The notes under the pieces: generated by a model
Database searches by the model: none
What the model saw: only the letters and a program-made list of their open reading frames with translations
Told to the model about the DNA's origin: nothing
Position numbers and translations under genes: made by a program
In this document: positions 35,236 through 43,458 of the stretch, piece after piece
Layout: every line of letters begins with the position of its first letter
Position numbering within the stretch: the stretch's first letter is position 1
NCBI GenBank assembly: GCA_038239485.1
Contig: JBBSET010000014.1
Coordinates: forward strand, 1 to 64,000
Length of the DNA stretch: 64,000 nucleotides
Reading direction: 5' to 3'
Origin: DASQEH01 sp038239485
GTDB taxonomy: Bacteria > Actinomycetota > Actinomycetes > Propionibacteriales > Nocardioidaceae

Positions 35236-35429
35236 CGACGCGGCTTCCCGACACGGTTCACGCTCACATTTTAGGGGGTGACAAGGGTCGGCGTCCGGTC
35301 CCGGCAACGGCCCAAGGCGGGCCATCTCGCGAATCCGCCGCCCCCAAACGTATCTGAGCGCGCCTGCGGGCCTCCTCCCAGCAGCAGCCAGACCTGCGCT
35401 GACGCCCGCCCACATCCAGGAGTCCCCTC

Positions 35430-35888
35430 ATGCGGTTCCGTCTTATCTTGCCCTCTTTCGTCGTCGCCCTGTTGGCCCTCCTCATCGCCGCCAGCGGCAT
35501 GAGCTTCGCGGCCGGGCGCGACGGGCACGCCAACCCCGACTCGTCCGGATCGGCCAATGCCGCGCTCACCTGCCCCTCCGGGGCCCGCAGGACATTCGGC
35601 CTGTGCCTCAACCTGAAGGCCGGTGGGCCGGTCACCCTCTCCAAGGCCCGCCACACCTGCGACTCGAACAATGGGCGGCTCCCCTCCCTCGGCGAGCTCG
35701 ACTACATCGCCCACCTACCCGGTCTCACCTGGGCCAACGGCCAGCTGAACCAGTACGAGTTCACCAGCACCAACACCGATCAGGGCGCAGACACCCCGGT
35801 TGCCCGAGACCACGCGGGCAACCTGTTCGACGACGCCAGCCAGCAGACCTTCTGGTACCACTGCCTGCGGATGCCCACGGCCCCGTAG
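35430..35888 (+). CDS. secreted protein of unknown function
   Basis: A 152-residue protein. Residues 1-28 are a signal peptide or anchor (RLILPSFVVALLALLIAASG) of the type MRFRLPSP-VVALLALF that opens many actinobacterial cell-surface proteins. The mature part has four cysteines (TCPSG, FGLCLN, HTCDSNN, YHCLRM) and RHTCDSNNGRLPSLGELDYI. That stretch recalls the C-type-lectin/formylglycine-type fold segment A-x-x-C-x-x-x-G-x-R-L-P-x-x-x-E. It ends with FWYHCLRM. The family is not recognised with certainty; a lectin-like binding role is only a suggestion. Confidence 0.72.
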   Translation: MRFRLILPSFVVALLALLIAASGMSFAAGRDGHANPDSSGSANAALTCPSGARRTFGLCLNLKAGGPVTLSKARHTCDSNNGRLPSLGELDYIAHLPGLTWANGQLNQYEFTSTNTDQGADTPVARDHAGNLFDDASQQTFWYHCLRMPTAP

Positions 35889-35929
35889 GTCGCCGGTGGG
35901 GTCTGCCGCCCTCAGCGTGACACGAAGGC

Positions 35930-36691
35930 CTAGAGGTCGTACTCGTCGTGGTAGCGAAGCTCGGGGCTGCCGGCCTGTAGACCGTCGTCCCCGCGTCCCT
36001 TCGGCTCCTCACACGGTTCCTGGCGACCCAATGCCGTCAGATCGAGGTAGTTGGTGGTGAAGCCGAGCATGTCGCAGCCTCGGCCGTAGGTGGAGTATGT
36101 GTGGAACACCGCATCGCCGTCACGGAGGAAGCAGCTCATACCGTGCAGCTCGAAGGGCTGGTCGGTCCCGATGTAGTAGGCGGTGCCGGCCGCCTCGTGC
36201 TCGGCGATGGTTCGGTAGTTGTACACGATGGGAGTGACGGCCTCGTCGAGCGTGACATGGAAGTCGAAGTTGAAGTCGCTGCCGTAGGACGAGCACCACG
36301 GGAACGACCATCCCATCCGCTGCTTGAACGGCGCGATCTTGGCGAACGGGGCGCGCGAGACGGCCGCAAACGTGGTCCCGGTGGCGTTGAGGTGAGCGAG
36401 GTGCCCGACCTCGTCCGCGGAGGCTGAGCAGCTCGCACACCCGGCCTCCCACTCCGGCGCGAACATGAAGTGCTGGACGACCAGCTGCCGACGTCCGTCG
36501 AAGAGGTCGAGCAGCGACAGCTCACCCGCCGGCCCTTCGAAAAGGTAGTCCTTGGTGACGGCCACCATAGGAAGCCGGCGGCGGTCGGCGTTCAGGGCGT
36601 CTCGGGCGCGGGTCATCTCTTTCTCCTTGACGAGCAGCTCCTTGCGAGCTGCCAGCCATTCGGCGGGTGTGACCACGTCGGGAAGGCTCAT
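35930..36691 (-). CDS. DUF899 (thioredoxin-like) protein
   Basis: A 253-residue protein; AGAGGAGCC precedes ATG 36691. It matches DUF899: MSLPDVVTPAEWLAARKELL, LVVQHFMFAPEWEAGCASCSA with the conserved C-x-x-C-like cysteines, the MGWSFPWCSSYGSDFNFDFH block and VFHTYSTYGRGCDML. The fold is thioredoxin-like. Function is unsettled; no redox partner is adjacent. It diverges from a small VOC protein gene. Confidence 0.93.
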   Translation of the reverse strand: MSLPDVVTPAEWLAARKELLVKEKEMTRARDALNADRRRLPMVAVTKDYLFEGPAGELSLLDLFDGRRQLVVQHFMFAPEWEAGCASCSASADEVGHLAHLNATGTTFAAVSRAPFAKIAPFKQRMGWSFPWCSSYGSDFNFDFHVTLDEAVTPIVYNYRTIAEHEAAGTAYYIGTDQPFELHGMSCFLRDGDAVFHTYSTYGRGCDMLGFTTNYLDLTALGRQEPCEEPKGRGDDGLQAGSPELRYHDEYDL

Positions 36692-36799
36692 CAGCGGCTC
36701 CTCTGCTGCTCGGCTGCGGTCCGGCGAAGGGATAGACCGCAGACGACCCGACAACTCATCGTTGGGCGCGATGGGCGCCCGATGCCGCAGGATGGACCG

Positions 36800-37234
36800 A
36801 TGGCATACCTCTTCCAGGTCACGTTCGACTCCGCAGAGCCCCACACCCTGGCCGACTGGTGGGCCGACGCACTCGGATGGGAGGTCGAACCGAGCGACGA
36901 GGCGTTCATCCGCCGGATGATCGACGAGGGCCTGGCGAGCGACGAGGACACGACCACCCATCACGGCACCCTGGTCTGGAAGGAGGGCGCGGCCATCCGT
37001 CATCGCGATGGCCTGGACCATGCCCCGCGGGTGCTGTTCCAGCTGGTCCCCGAGCCGAAGACCGTCAAGAACAGGGTCCACCTGGACGTGCGTATCGGCG
37101 CTGACGATGTCGAGGCCGTCGTCGAGCGGCTCTCCGACCGCGGCGCCACCGTGCTGTGGCGAGGACGGCAGGGCCCGCACTCGTGGGTCACGATCGCAGA
37201 CCCGGAGGGCAACGAGCTGTGCGTGTCTCACTAG
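36800..37234 (+). CDS. VOC-family (glyoxalase-like) protein
   Basis: A 144-residue protein; ATG 36800 begins MAYLFQVTFDSAEPHTLADWW, the typical first beta-strand and helix of actinobacterial VOC proteins. Two beta-alpha-beta-beta-beta units follow, with VLFQLVPEPKTVKNRVHLDV and the last metal-ligand-bearing strand VTIADPEGNELCVSH. Members include glyoxalases, dioxygenases and resistance proteins. No ribosome site is evident, so it may be leaderless. The chemistry is unknown. Confidence 0.88.
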   Translation: MAYLFQVTFDSAEPHTLADWWADALGWEVEPSDEAFIRRMIDEGLASDEDTTTHHGTLVWKEGAAIRHRDGLDHAPRVLFQLVPEPKTVKNRVHLDVRIGADDVEAVVERLSDRGATVLWRGRQGPHSWVTIADPEGNELCVSH

Positions 37235-37253
37235 ACGTCCGCGGGTCTGACGC

Positions 37254-37823
37254 TCAGGTGGGCGTCCACCCCGCGGCGAGCAGCGCCGCGTGCTGCTCAC
37301 GCATCCACGGACTGTAGGTCGAGGGGGTCTCGGCGAGAGACGACTCCAAGCCCTCGAACGGCACCCACTGCAGGTCGCCGACCTCGCCCGGGTTAGGAGC
37401 AGGCTCGCTCAGCAGGGTAGCGACATACACCGGGCAAACCTCGTTCTCGACCGTGCCGTCGTCCATCACGGCGTAGTAGCTGAAGTCCGGCAGGACGGCG
37501 AGCGGCTCGCTCACCACCGCTCCGAGCTCATCGTGTGCGCGCCGGTGAACGGCAGCCGCCATCGACTCACCGGGCGCCGGGTGACCGCAGAACGAGTTGG
37601 TCCACGCCCCCGGCCAGGTCCGTTTCACCTCGGCCCGACGGGTCAGCAAGGTGCGACCCGACCCGTCGACGACCCAGCAGGAGAACGCCAGATGCAGCGG
37701 CGTGCTGGCATGGTGCACGGCCGACTTGCGAGCCGTTCCGCATGGCTGCCGGTTGCCGTCGAGCAGCACCACCAGCTCCGCGTCGTCGCTGTCGACCAGA
37801 GTCACCCCGTCCAACGCAGTCAT
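37254..37823 (-). CDS. idi: isopentenyl-diphosphate delta-isomerase, type I
   Basis: A 189-residue Nudix-fold enzyme interconverting isopentenyl and dimethylallyl diphosphate. ATG 37823 is preceded at seven bases by TACAGT (minus strand), so the mRNA is probably leaderless. Signature regions are TPLHLAFSCWVVDGSGRTLL, WPGAWTNSFCGHP with the catalytic Cys, GESMAAAVHRRAHDELG (Nudix box) and FSYYAVMDDGTVENEVCPVY with the catalytic Glu. Length matches the family. It diverges from the AraC gene, sharing a 57-base promoter region. Confidence 0.96.
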   Translation of the reverse strand: MTALDGVTLVDSDDAELVVLLDGNRQPCGTARKSAVHHASTPLHLAFSCWVVDGSGRTLLTRRAEVKRTWPGAWTNSFCGHPAPGESMAAAVHRRAHDELGAVVSEPLAVLPDFSYYAVMDDGTVENEVCPVYVATLLSEPAPNPGEVGDLQWVPFEGLESSLAETPSTYSPWMREQHAALLAAGWTPT

Positions 37824-37880
37824 ATCGTCGACTGTACGGGCGGGTCCGACTGTCGGAGCGCACCGGCATACTGATGCACG

Positions 37881-38348
37881 ATGGCCTCCCCCCCGACCGC
37901 CCGCCACCTGCTGCGCGCCAAAGACCTCGCCGACGCGCGGTACTTCGAGCCGCTCGACGTGACCGACCTGGCCCGCGCCGCCGGTCTCTCGCGCGCACAC
38001 TTCAGCCGCGAGTTCCGCCGCGCCTTCGGCGATACGCCACATGTCTATCTGCTGACCAGGCGGCTCGAACGAGCAGCGGCGCTGTTGCGCACGACGGACC
38101 GCTCGGTCGCCGACATCTGCATCGCGGTGGGCCTGCAGAGCGTCGGCTCGTTCACGACGAGCTTCAGCCGGGCGTACGGCGCGCCCCCGGCCACCTACCG
38201 GGCGGCCTTCCCGCCAGCGGCATCCTATGCACTTGTCCCGGCGTGCGTGCTGCGAGCCTACGCGCGGCCGCAGTACAGCACGTTTGGAGAAGACAGGCGC
38301 CACGGGCCCCACGTAGCGTCGGCGGCATCACACCAATCGACCAGATGA
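37881..38348 (+). CDS. AraC-family transcriptional regulator
   Basis: A 155-residue protein made almost wholly of the AraC double helix-turn-helix: FEPLDVTDLARAAGLSRAHF, FRRAFGDTPHVYLLTRRLER and SVADICIAVGLQSVGSFTTS, then AYGAPPATYR. There is no large sensing domain, so it may respond through a partner or have lost one. It is followed after 10 bases by a VOC protein gene, a common AraC-VOC pair, and probably controls that gene. Confidence 0.92.
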   Translation: MASPPTARHLLRAKDLADARYFEPLDVTDLARAAGLSRAHFSREFRRAFGDTPHVYLLTRRLERAAALLRTTDRSVADICIAVGLQSVGSFTTSFSRAYGAPPATYRAAFPPAASYALVPACVLRAYARPQYSTFGEDRRHGPHVASAASHQSTR

Positions 38349-38358
38349 GAGGCATCCG

Positions 38359-38787
38359 ATGATCCAGCTCGCCAGCACCCAGCTGTGGGTGTTCGACCAG
38401 GACAAGGCACTCGAGTTCTACACCATGAAGCTCGGCATGGAGGTGCGAAGCGATGTCACCATGCCGGAGATGGGCAACTTCCGCTGGCTCGCCGTCGGCC
38501 CGCCCGACCAGCCCGACATCTCGGTCGTGCTGATGGCGATCCCCGGGCCTCCCGTCATGGACGACGCGACGGCCGACCAGGTCCGCGAGCTGACGGCCAA
38601 GGGCTTCTCGGGCACCCTCTTCTTGACGACCGAAGACTGCCGAGCGTCGTACGAGGAGCTCAAGAGTCGCGGCGTCGAGTTCGTCGAGGAGCCCGAGGAC
38701 CGTCCTTATGGGATCGACGCGGGTTTCCGCGACCCGTCCGGCAACCACCTACGGCTGACACAGGTACGGGAGATCGCGTCGGTCTGA
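38359..38787 (+). CDS. VOC-family (glyoxalase-like) protein
   Basis: A 142-residue protein with GAGAGG before the ATG. Two beta-alpha-beta-beta-beta modules: LASTQLWVFDQDKALEFYTMKLGMEV, quoted in part, and YEELKSRGVEFVEEPEDRPYGIDA, then FRDPSGNHLRLTQV, giving the usual metal site His/Glu positions. It is 10 bases after the AraC gene and likely shares its transcript. Confidence 0.92.
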   Translation: MIQLASTQLWVFDQDKALEFYTMKLGMEVRSDVTMPEMGNFRWLAVGPPDQPDISVVLMAIPGPPVMDDATADQVRELTAKGFSGTLFLTTEDCRASYEELKSRGVEFVEEPEDRPYGIDAGFRDPSGNHLRLTQVREIASV

Positions 38788-38797
38788 GCCGTCGCCC

Positions 38798-39805
38798 TCA
38801 GCCCCGAGGTTGCCCAGTGGGCCGCGGCTCGAGGCCGACGGCGGCGTAGCACGCGTCGACGAGGGTCATCGTCGCCACGGCGTCGTCGCTGTCCGTCGGC
38901 ATCGCGGCGCCGCCACGGACCCAGGTGGTGAAGGCCTCGAGTTGGTAGGTGTAGGAGGGCCGTCTGCCCAGCGTCTCGACCCGCCGCCCGGTCTGGGTGC
39001 TCACGAACAAGCGGTCGTCGAGCTGCGGCAGGACGAAGTTGGGTGCCATCGCCTCCCCCCGGCTGCCGACGATCCGGCACGACATCTGGGTCTCGTCGCC
39101 GGCCATGGCGCACCGCGCCACTCCGCGGGCGCCGGAGGGAAAGACCAGCTCGGCGTCGAGCCACTCGTCGACACCCGGACAGCCTTCGCGGACCGCTCCA
39201 TCCGCACGGACGAGCGACGGCTCGCCCCCAGCCCAGGGTGCGAGCACGCGGTGAGCGTGCAGGCCATAGCAGCCGACGTCCATCAGTGCCCCGCCAGCGA
39301 GCGCCAGCGACCATCGTGGGTCGTCTGGCGGTGGTGCAGGGATCCTCATGGTCACCTCGACCTGCTTCAGGTCTCCCAGCTCACCTGTCGCCAGCAACTC
39401 GTGCAGACGCTTCGTCAGCGGGTGATGGAGATAGTGGAAGCCTTCTGCCACCGCGACTCCGGCCAGGGCGGCGGCGTCGCGGACGTGCCTGGCTTCAGTG
39501 GCGTTGGACGCGAACGGTTTCTCCGTCAGCACATCCTTGCCGGCAGCGATGGCGGCCAGGGTCCACGGCGCGTGGAGCGCGTTGGCGAGCGGGTTGTAGA
39601 CCGCCTCGACCTCGGGGTCGGCGATGACGTCATCGTACGAGTCGAGCACCCGCTCCACGCCGTGGGCAGCAGCGAACCGCTGCGCCCGCGCCCGGTCCCG
39701 GGCCGCCACCGCGACCAGCCGCGAACCGATGGCCCGAGCGGGCGCCACGACGGCATTCTCACTGATGTTCGCGGCCCCGAGGACGCCGATACGCAAGGGT
39801 TCCAT
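38798..39805 (-). CDS. Gfo/Idh/MocA-family NAD(P)-dependent oxidoreductase
   Basis: A 335-residue protein. The N-terminal Rossmann fold starts LRIGVLGAANISENAVV (GxGxxG-like), then NPLANALHAPWTLAAIAAGKDVLTEKPFA, quoted in part, contains the catalytic EKP motif. GGALMDVGCYGLH is the typical active-site helix of dimeric dihydrodiol/glucose-fructose oxidoreductase-like members. Substrates in the family are sugars, inositols or related polyols; which applies here is unknown. No ribosome site, short leader. Confidence 0.92.
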   Translation of the reverse strand: MEPLRIGVLGAANISENAVVAPARAIGSRLVAVAARDRARAQRFAAAHGVERVLDSYDDVIADPEVEAVYNPLANALHAPWTLAAIAAGKDVLTEKPFASNATEARHVRDAAALAGVAVAEGFHYLHHPLTKRLHELLATGELGDLKQVEVTMRIPAPPPDDPRWSLALAGGALMDVGCYGLHAHRVLAPWAGGEPSLVRADGAVREGCPGVDEWLDAELVFPSGARGVARCAMAGDETQMSCRIVGSRGEAMAPNFVLPQLDDRLFVSTQTGRRVETLGRRPSYTYQLEAFTTWVRGGAAMPTDSDDAVATMTLVDACYAAVGLEPRPTGQPRG

Positions 39806-40136
39806 GCGCCCTCAAGGTAGACCACCCCTCACCACGCGTCAGAAGCCGGAGGACCCCCCACCGTGGCCGCCGAGCCGCGACCATCCACGGCTGCCTCGAC
39901 CCGCGTTCATGCCGGCCGTACCATCCATCAAAAGGCGATGGCGACGGGCCCCGTCAGATCGCGAGCGAGGAGCAGCATGACCGAGTCGGCGGACACCGAG
40001 TGAACGCGATCGATACCCGATCCTTCGATTATCCTCAGCAACGCCATAATCACACTGCGTATCGTGTGTGGCAGTTGCTACGTGAGTGGTCACTCTGGAC
40101 CACCTTTCGGCGAGCAGCCCGATGGGATGTTTCGCC
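39806..40136. other. divergent intergenic region before the desaturase gene
   Basis: About 330 bases without a supported gene. An eight-codon ORF (ATG at 39977, with GGAGC upstream) could be a leader peptide or chance. A minus ORF here ends SRLGGHGGGSSGF but has no start context. An inverted repeat at 40051-40068 may be an operator. Confidence 0.4.
40051..40068. promoter_or_regulatory. CACAC-N8-GTGTG inverted repeat, candidate operator
   Basis: Five-base arms spaced by eight bases, located about 70-90 bases before the desaturase start, in an A+T-richer patch. Desaturase genes in actinobacteria are often under TetR-type lipid sensors; whether that applies here is inference. Confidence 0.3.
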
Positions 40137-41246
40137 ATGCAGGAGATCACCGCTGCCACCGCAGCGGCTGTCACGGCCGCCACCGTTCCGTCGCCTCGGC
40201 TGCGGGGCAGGCAGGAGAGCCAGAGCCTGTATACGGACCTCTGCCGGGAGATCCGGGAGCAGGGCCTGCTGCGTCGTCGACACGGGTACTACTGGAGCCG
40301 GATAGCCGCTGCCCTGCTGGCGATGGCACTGACCTGGACGGCCGTGGTCGCGATCGGGAACTCCTGGCTCCAGCTCGTGCCAGCGGTCGTGCTGGGGGTC
40401 CTGTTCGCCCAGTTCGGTTTCCTCGGGCACGACGCGGCGCATCGCCAGATCTTCATGTCGGCTGCGTGGAACGAGTGGACGTCGCGGCTGCTGTCAGGCT
40501 TCCTGATCGGGATGAGCTTCGGCTGGTGGAAGACCAAGCACAACCAGCACCATGCCAACCCGAACCAGGCCGGCCGCGATCCCGACATCGCCGCAGGTGC
40601 GATCGCCTTCACCCCCGACATCGTGTCCGCACGAACCGGCTTCGCCGGCTGGTTCGCGCACCGTCAGGGCTGGTTCTTCTTCCCGCTGCTGACGCTGGAG
40701 GGCTTCAACCTCTCCATCTCCAGCATCCGGGCCGTCCTCAAACCCGGCACGATGGCGCACCAGCGCGTAGAGGCGCTTCTCATATTCGGACGTATCCCGA
40801 TCTATGTCGCGGCCCTGCTCCTGGTGATGCCGGTCGACAAGGCGGTCGCGTTCTTCGTCCTGCAGATGGCGGCGTTCGGGGTCGGTGTCGGCGCCTCGTT
40901 CGCGCCGAGCCACAAGGGAATGCCGATCGTGCCGCGGTCGATGAAGATCGACTTCCTGCGCCGCCAGGTGATGATGTCCCGCAACGTTCGAGGCGGCCTG
41001 CTGGTCGACTTCGCGATGGGGGGCCTGAACTACCAGATCGAGCACCATCTCTTCCCGAGTATGCCGAGGCCCAACCTCAAGCTCGCCCAGCCGATCGTGC
41101 GCCGATACTGCGAATTGCACCAGGTGCCCTACACCGAGGCGGGCCTCTTCGAGTCCTACGCGATCGTGGTGGACTACCTCAACAACGTCGGGCTGCGCGC
41201 CAGCGAGCCCTTCGCATGCCCGCTGGTCTCGGCGTACCGCGACTAA
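40137..41246 (+). CDS. membrane fatty acid desaturase (acyl-CoA/acyl-lipid type)
   Basis: A 369-residue protein if started at ATG 40137; ATG 40122 in the same frame is the alternative. It has the three histidine boxes of membrane di-iron desaturases: GHDAAHRQ, HNQHHANP and YQIEHHLFP. Paired hydrophobic segments lie at about 60-100 and 215-260. The QxxHH last box groups it with front-end or DesA3-like acyl-CoA desaturases. It would insert a double bond into membrane fatty acids using O2 and an electron carrier. No reductase or ferredoxin lies next to it. Confidence 0.93.
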   Translation: MQEITAATAAAVTAATVPSPRLRGRQESQSLYTDLCREIREQGLLRRRHGYYWSRIAAALLAMALTWTAVVAIGNSWLQLVPAVVLGVLFAQFGFLGHDAAHRQIFMSAAWNEWTSRLLSGFLIGMSFGWWKTKHNQHHANPNQAGRDPDIAAGAIAFTPDIVSARTGFAGWFAHRQGWFFFPLLTLEGFNLSISSIRAVLKPGTMAHQRVEALLIFGRIPIYVAALLLVMPVDKAVAFFVLQMAAFGVGVGASFAPSHKGMPIVPRSMKIDFLRRQVMMSRNVRGGLLVDFAMGGLNYQIEHHLFPSMPRPNLKLAQPIVRRYCELHQVPYTEAGLFESYAIVVDYLNNVGLRASEPFACPLVSAYRD

Positions 41247-41255
41247 ACTGCCGGG

Positions 41256-41767
41256 ATGGCAGGCGACTTCGACTGGTCACTTCTCGAACAGCCGTACGCC
41301 ATGGCGATGGTCAGGTCGCAGCTCGGGTTCTCGTGGTTGGTGCTGGTCGCCGATCTCGAGCGGCTCAGCGATCACGAATGGGCCTGGGAGCCGACGCCAG
41401 ACGCCTACGCCGGCGCTCCGACGCCGACCGTGCACCCCCGTGGAGCACACCTGACCGAGGCGTTCTCCATGCGGTACGACTACACGTTCGGCAGTCACAC
41501 CGGGCCGCGCGACGACGTCCGATTCGCTGGGAACGCCGCCGGCGCGGTGGCGGCCCTGGCCGACCAGGTCGGGGCCTGGGACTCGCGATAGCTGACCTCG
41601 ACGAGGAGCAGGTGATGACGGTCGGGCTGTCGCAGGCCGAGGAGGTCGACAAGGTGGCACCGTTCGGCCACCTCGTCCTCCACATGAACCGCGAGCTGAT
41701 CGCCCACGGCGCAGAGGTCCTGGCGTTGCGGGACCTCTACGCCGCGCGCGTCGCCGCGGCATCGTGA
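41256..41767 (+). pseudogene. DinB-family protein, broken by a frameshift
   Basis: From ATG 41256 the sequence reads as a DinB four-helix protein: FDWSLLEQPYAMAMVRSQLG, HEWAWEPTPDAY and RYDYTFGSHTGPRDDVRFAG. It hits a stop at 41589-41591 after VGAWDSR. In another frame the C-terminus goes on: AIADLDEEQVMTVGLSQAEE, then FGHLVLHMNRELIAHGAEVL and LRDLYAAR, ending at 41767. HxNRE-xxHGAE is diagnostic of the family. One base gained or lost near 41575-41590 explains it. Actinobacterial DinB proteins are putative mycothiol- or bacillithiol-type transferases. Confidence 0.8.
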
Positions 41768-41822
41768 ACAGCGAGCCTGACCGGCTGAGCAGACAAAGCT
41801 GAGCACGACCTGCTGAGCCCGG

Positions 41823-42248
41823 CTAGATGCCGGTCTCGATCAGGGGCCTGACGTTGACGTAGTCGCTCCCGAGCAGCGGCGAGGAGATGATCATGTCGGC
41901 GGTCGCGACATTGTTCGCGACGGGGATGTTCCAGACCGCCGCGATGCGAAGCAGCGCCTTGACGTCAGGGTCGTGCGGCTGTGGCTCCAGCGGGTCCCAG
42001 AAGAAGACGAGCATGTCGATGGCGCCCTCTGCGATCTTGGCGCCGATCTGCTGGTCGCCGCCGATCGGGCCGCTCAGGAACCGGGTGACGTGGAGGCCGA
42101 GCTCGTGCTGAAGCAGTGTGCCGGTGGTGCCGGTGGCATACAGGGTGTGCTGGCGAAGGGTCTCGCGGTTGTAGTCGGCCCACTGAAGCAGGTCGACCTT
42201 CTTGTTGTCGTGGGCGACGAGGGCGATGTGGCGTCCTCGGTTGACCAT
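41823..42248 (-). CDS. mgsA: methylglyoxal synthase
   Basis: A 141-residue protein with GAGG eight bases before the ATG. It converts dihydroxyacetone phosphate into methylglyoxal, a bypass of lower glycolysis when phosphate is low or sugar phosphates build up. Signature segments: [46 protein letters not shown] and [20 protein letters not shown], with the catalytic Asp. It is convergent with the DinB gene and divergent from the dehydrogenase. Aldo/keto reductases and VOC proteins in this window could in principle dispose of methylglyoxal, but there is no operon link. Confidence 0.97.
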   Translation of the reverse strand: MVNRGRHIALVAHDNKKVDLLQWADYNRETLRQHTLYATGTTGTLLQHELGLHVTRFLSGPIGGDQQIGAKIAEGAIDMLVFFWDPLEPQPHDPDVKALLRIAAVWNIPVANNVATADMIISSPLLGSDYVNVRPLIETGI

Positions 42249-42452
42249 GGTGAGTACCTCTACCTTGGATAGTCGTCATACACGGTCGTGCATGAGGCGT
42301 TCAGTTACCTCTCCACTGTGCGTGATGGATGTGTCGAACCCGTTGCCAACAGACCGGATGTGGGTGTGATCTGCGTGGGGAGCCCGTGAGGTCGCTCACG
42401 CATGTGATACACGAGAATCGACCCGACTCGTCCGCGAAGACAAGGAGACATC

Positions 42453-43325
42453 ATGCAGGTCGCTGTGCTGGGAACAGGGATCATGGGCACGGGAATCGCG
42501 CGGTCGCTGCTCCGCGAAGGGCTCCGCGTGCGGGTATGGAACCGGAGCGCCGAAAAGGCGTCCAGCCTCGCCGACGACGGCGCTGGGGTCGCCGCAACGT
42601 CGCTTGAGGCCGTGACCGGCGCCGATGTGGTCATCACGATGCTCTATGACGCCGACTCGGTGCTGTCTGTGATGGCCGACGCAGCCGGTGGTTCAGGACC
42701 TGGCACCGTTTGGATGCAGTCCAGCACCATCGGGCTGCCGGGAATGAGGAAGATCACCGAATTCGCCGGCGAGCACGACCTGCTGCTCCTGGACACGCCG
42801 GTCCTCGGGACCAAGAAGCCGGCCGACGATGGCAAGCTCGTCATCCTCGTCTCGGGCGACGAGTCGCTGCGCAAGCAGGTCGAGCCGGTGCTGTCCGCGA
42901 TCGGCTCCCGGACCATGTGGATCGGCGAGCGGCTCGGCGACGCCACCGCTTTGAAGCTGGCCTGCAATGCCTGGGTCGCCTCCCTGACGGCAGCCTTGGG
43001 CCAGTCGCTCGCGCTCGCGGCGGCGCTGGGCGTCAAGCCGGAGCTGTTCCTGGAGGCGATCGCCGGCGGACCGATCGACACCCCTTACGCGCATGTCAAG
43101 GGGGCGGCGATGATGACGGGCGAGTTCGCGCCCTCGTTCGCTCTGGACGGCGTGCTGAAGGACCTCAAGCTCATCCGCGGGGCGGCTGAGGATGCCGGAG
43201 TGCACGACGGCCTGCTCGCAGCACTCGTCCAGACCTACGCGCGAGCCAGGGACGACGGCCACGGCGCCGACGACATGGCCGCGGTCCACACCGCCTTCCA
43301 GCCCGAGCGCGTGCCAGGTCCGTGA
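42453..43325 (+). CDS. 3-hydroxyisobutyrate dehydrogenase-family (beta-hydroxyacid) oxidoreductase
   Basis: A 290-residue protein with AAGGAGAC before the ATG. Rossmann start QVAVLGTGIMGTGIARSLLR (GxGxMGxGxA), a VWNRSAEK segment for NADP-type discrimination, WMQSSTIGLPG, LDTPVLGTKKPADDGKLVIL (substrate loop, quoted in part) and the catalytic Lys in LKLACNAWVA. The substrate (3-hydroxyisobutyrate, tartronate semialdehyde, glyoxylate or succinic semialdehyde) cannot be told. It is a single gene. Confidence 0.93.
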   Translation: MQVAVLGTGIMGTGIARSLLREGLRVRVWNRSAEKASSLADDGAGVAATSLEAVTGADVVITMLYDADSVLSVMADAAGGSGPGTVWMQSSTIGLPGMRKITEFAGEHDLLLLDTPVLGTKKPADDGKLVILVSGDESLRKQVEPVLSAIGSRTMWIGERLGDATALKLACNAWVASLTAALGQSLALAAALGVKPELFLEAIAGGPIDTPYAHVKGAAMMTGEFAPSFALDGVLKDLKLIRGAAEDAGVHDGLLAALVQTYARARDDGHGADDMAAVHTAFQPERVPGP

Positions 43326-43458
43326 AGTCCCGCCCCGCCGGGGAAGCTCTCCAGGTTTCGCCAGACCATCGAACCCGCGTGGCCCTCGGCCTGCGATGCG
43401 CCGACCAGCGCGATGCGGCGCGGCCAGCTCGGCGTAGAAGCCGAACCGGAGCACAAGG

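Noticed and set aside
39977..40003. Eight-codon ORF with GGAGC upstream before the desaturase
   Set aside because: Too short to separate from chance and has no feature of a known leader peptide.
40064..41767. 567-codon plus ORF across the desaturase and DinB genes
   Set aside because: Only its last 60 codons are coding (DinB C-terminus after the frameshift); the rest is out-of-frame shadow.
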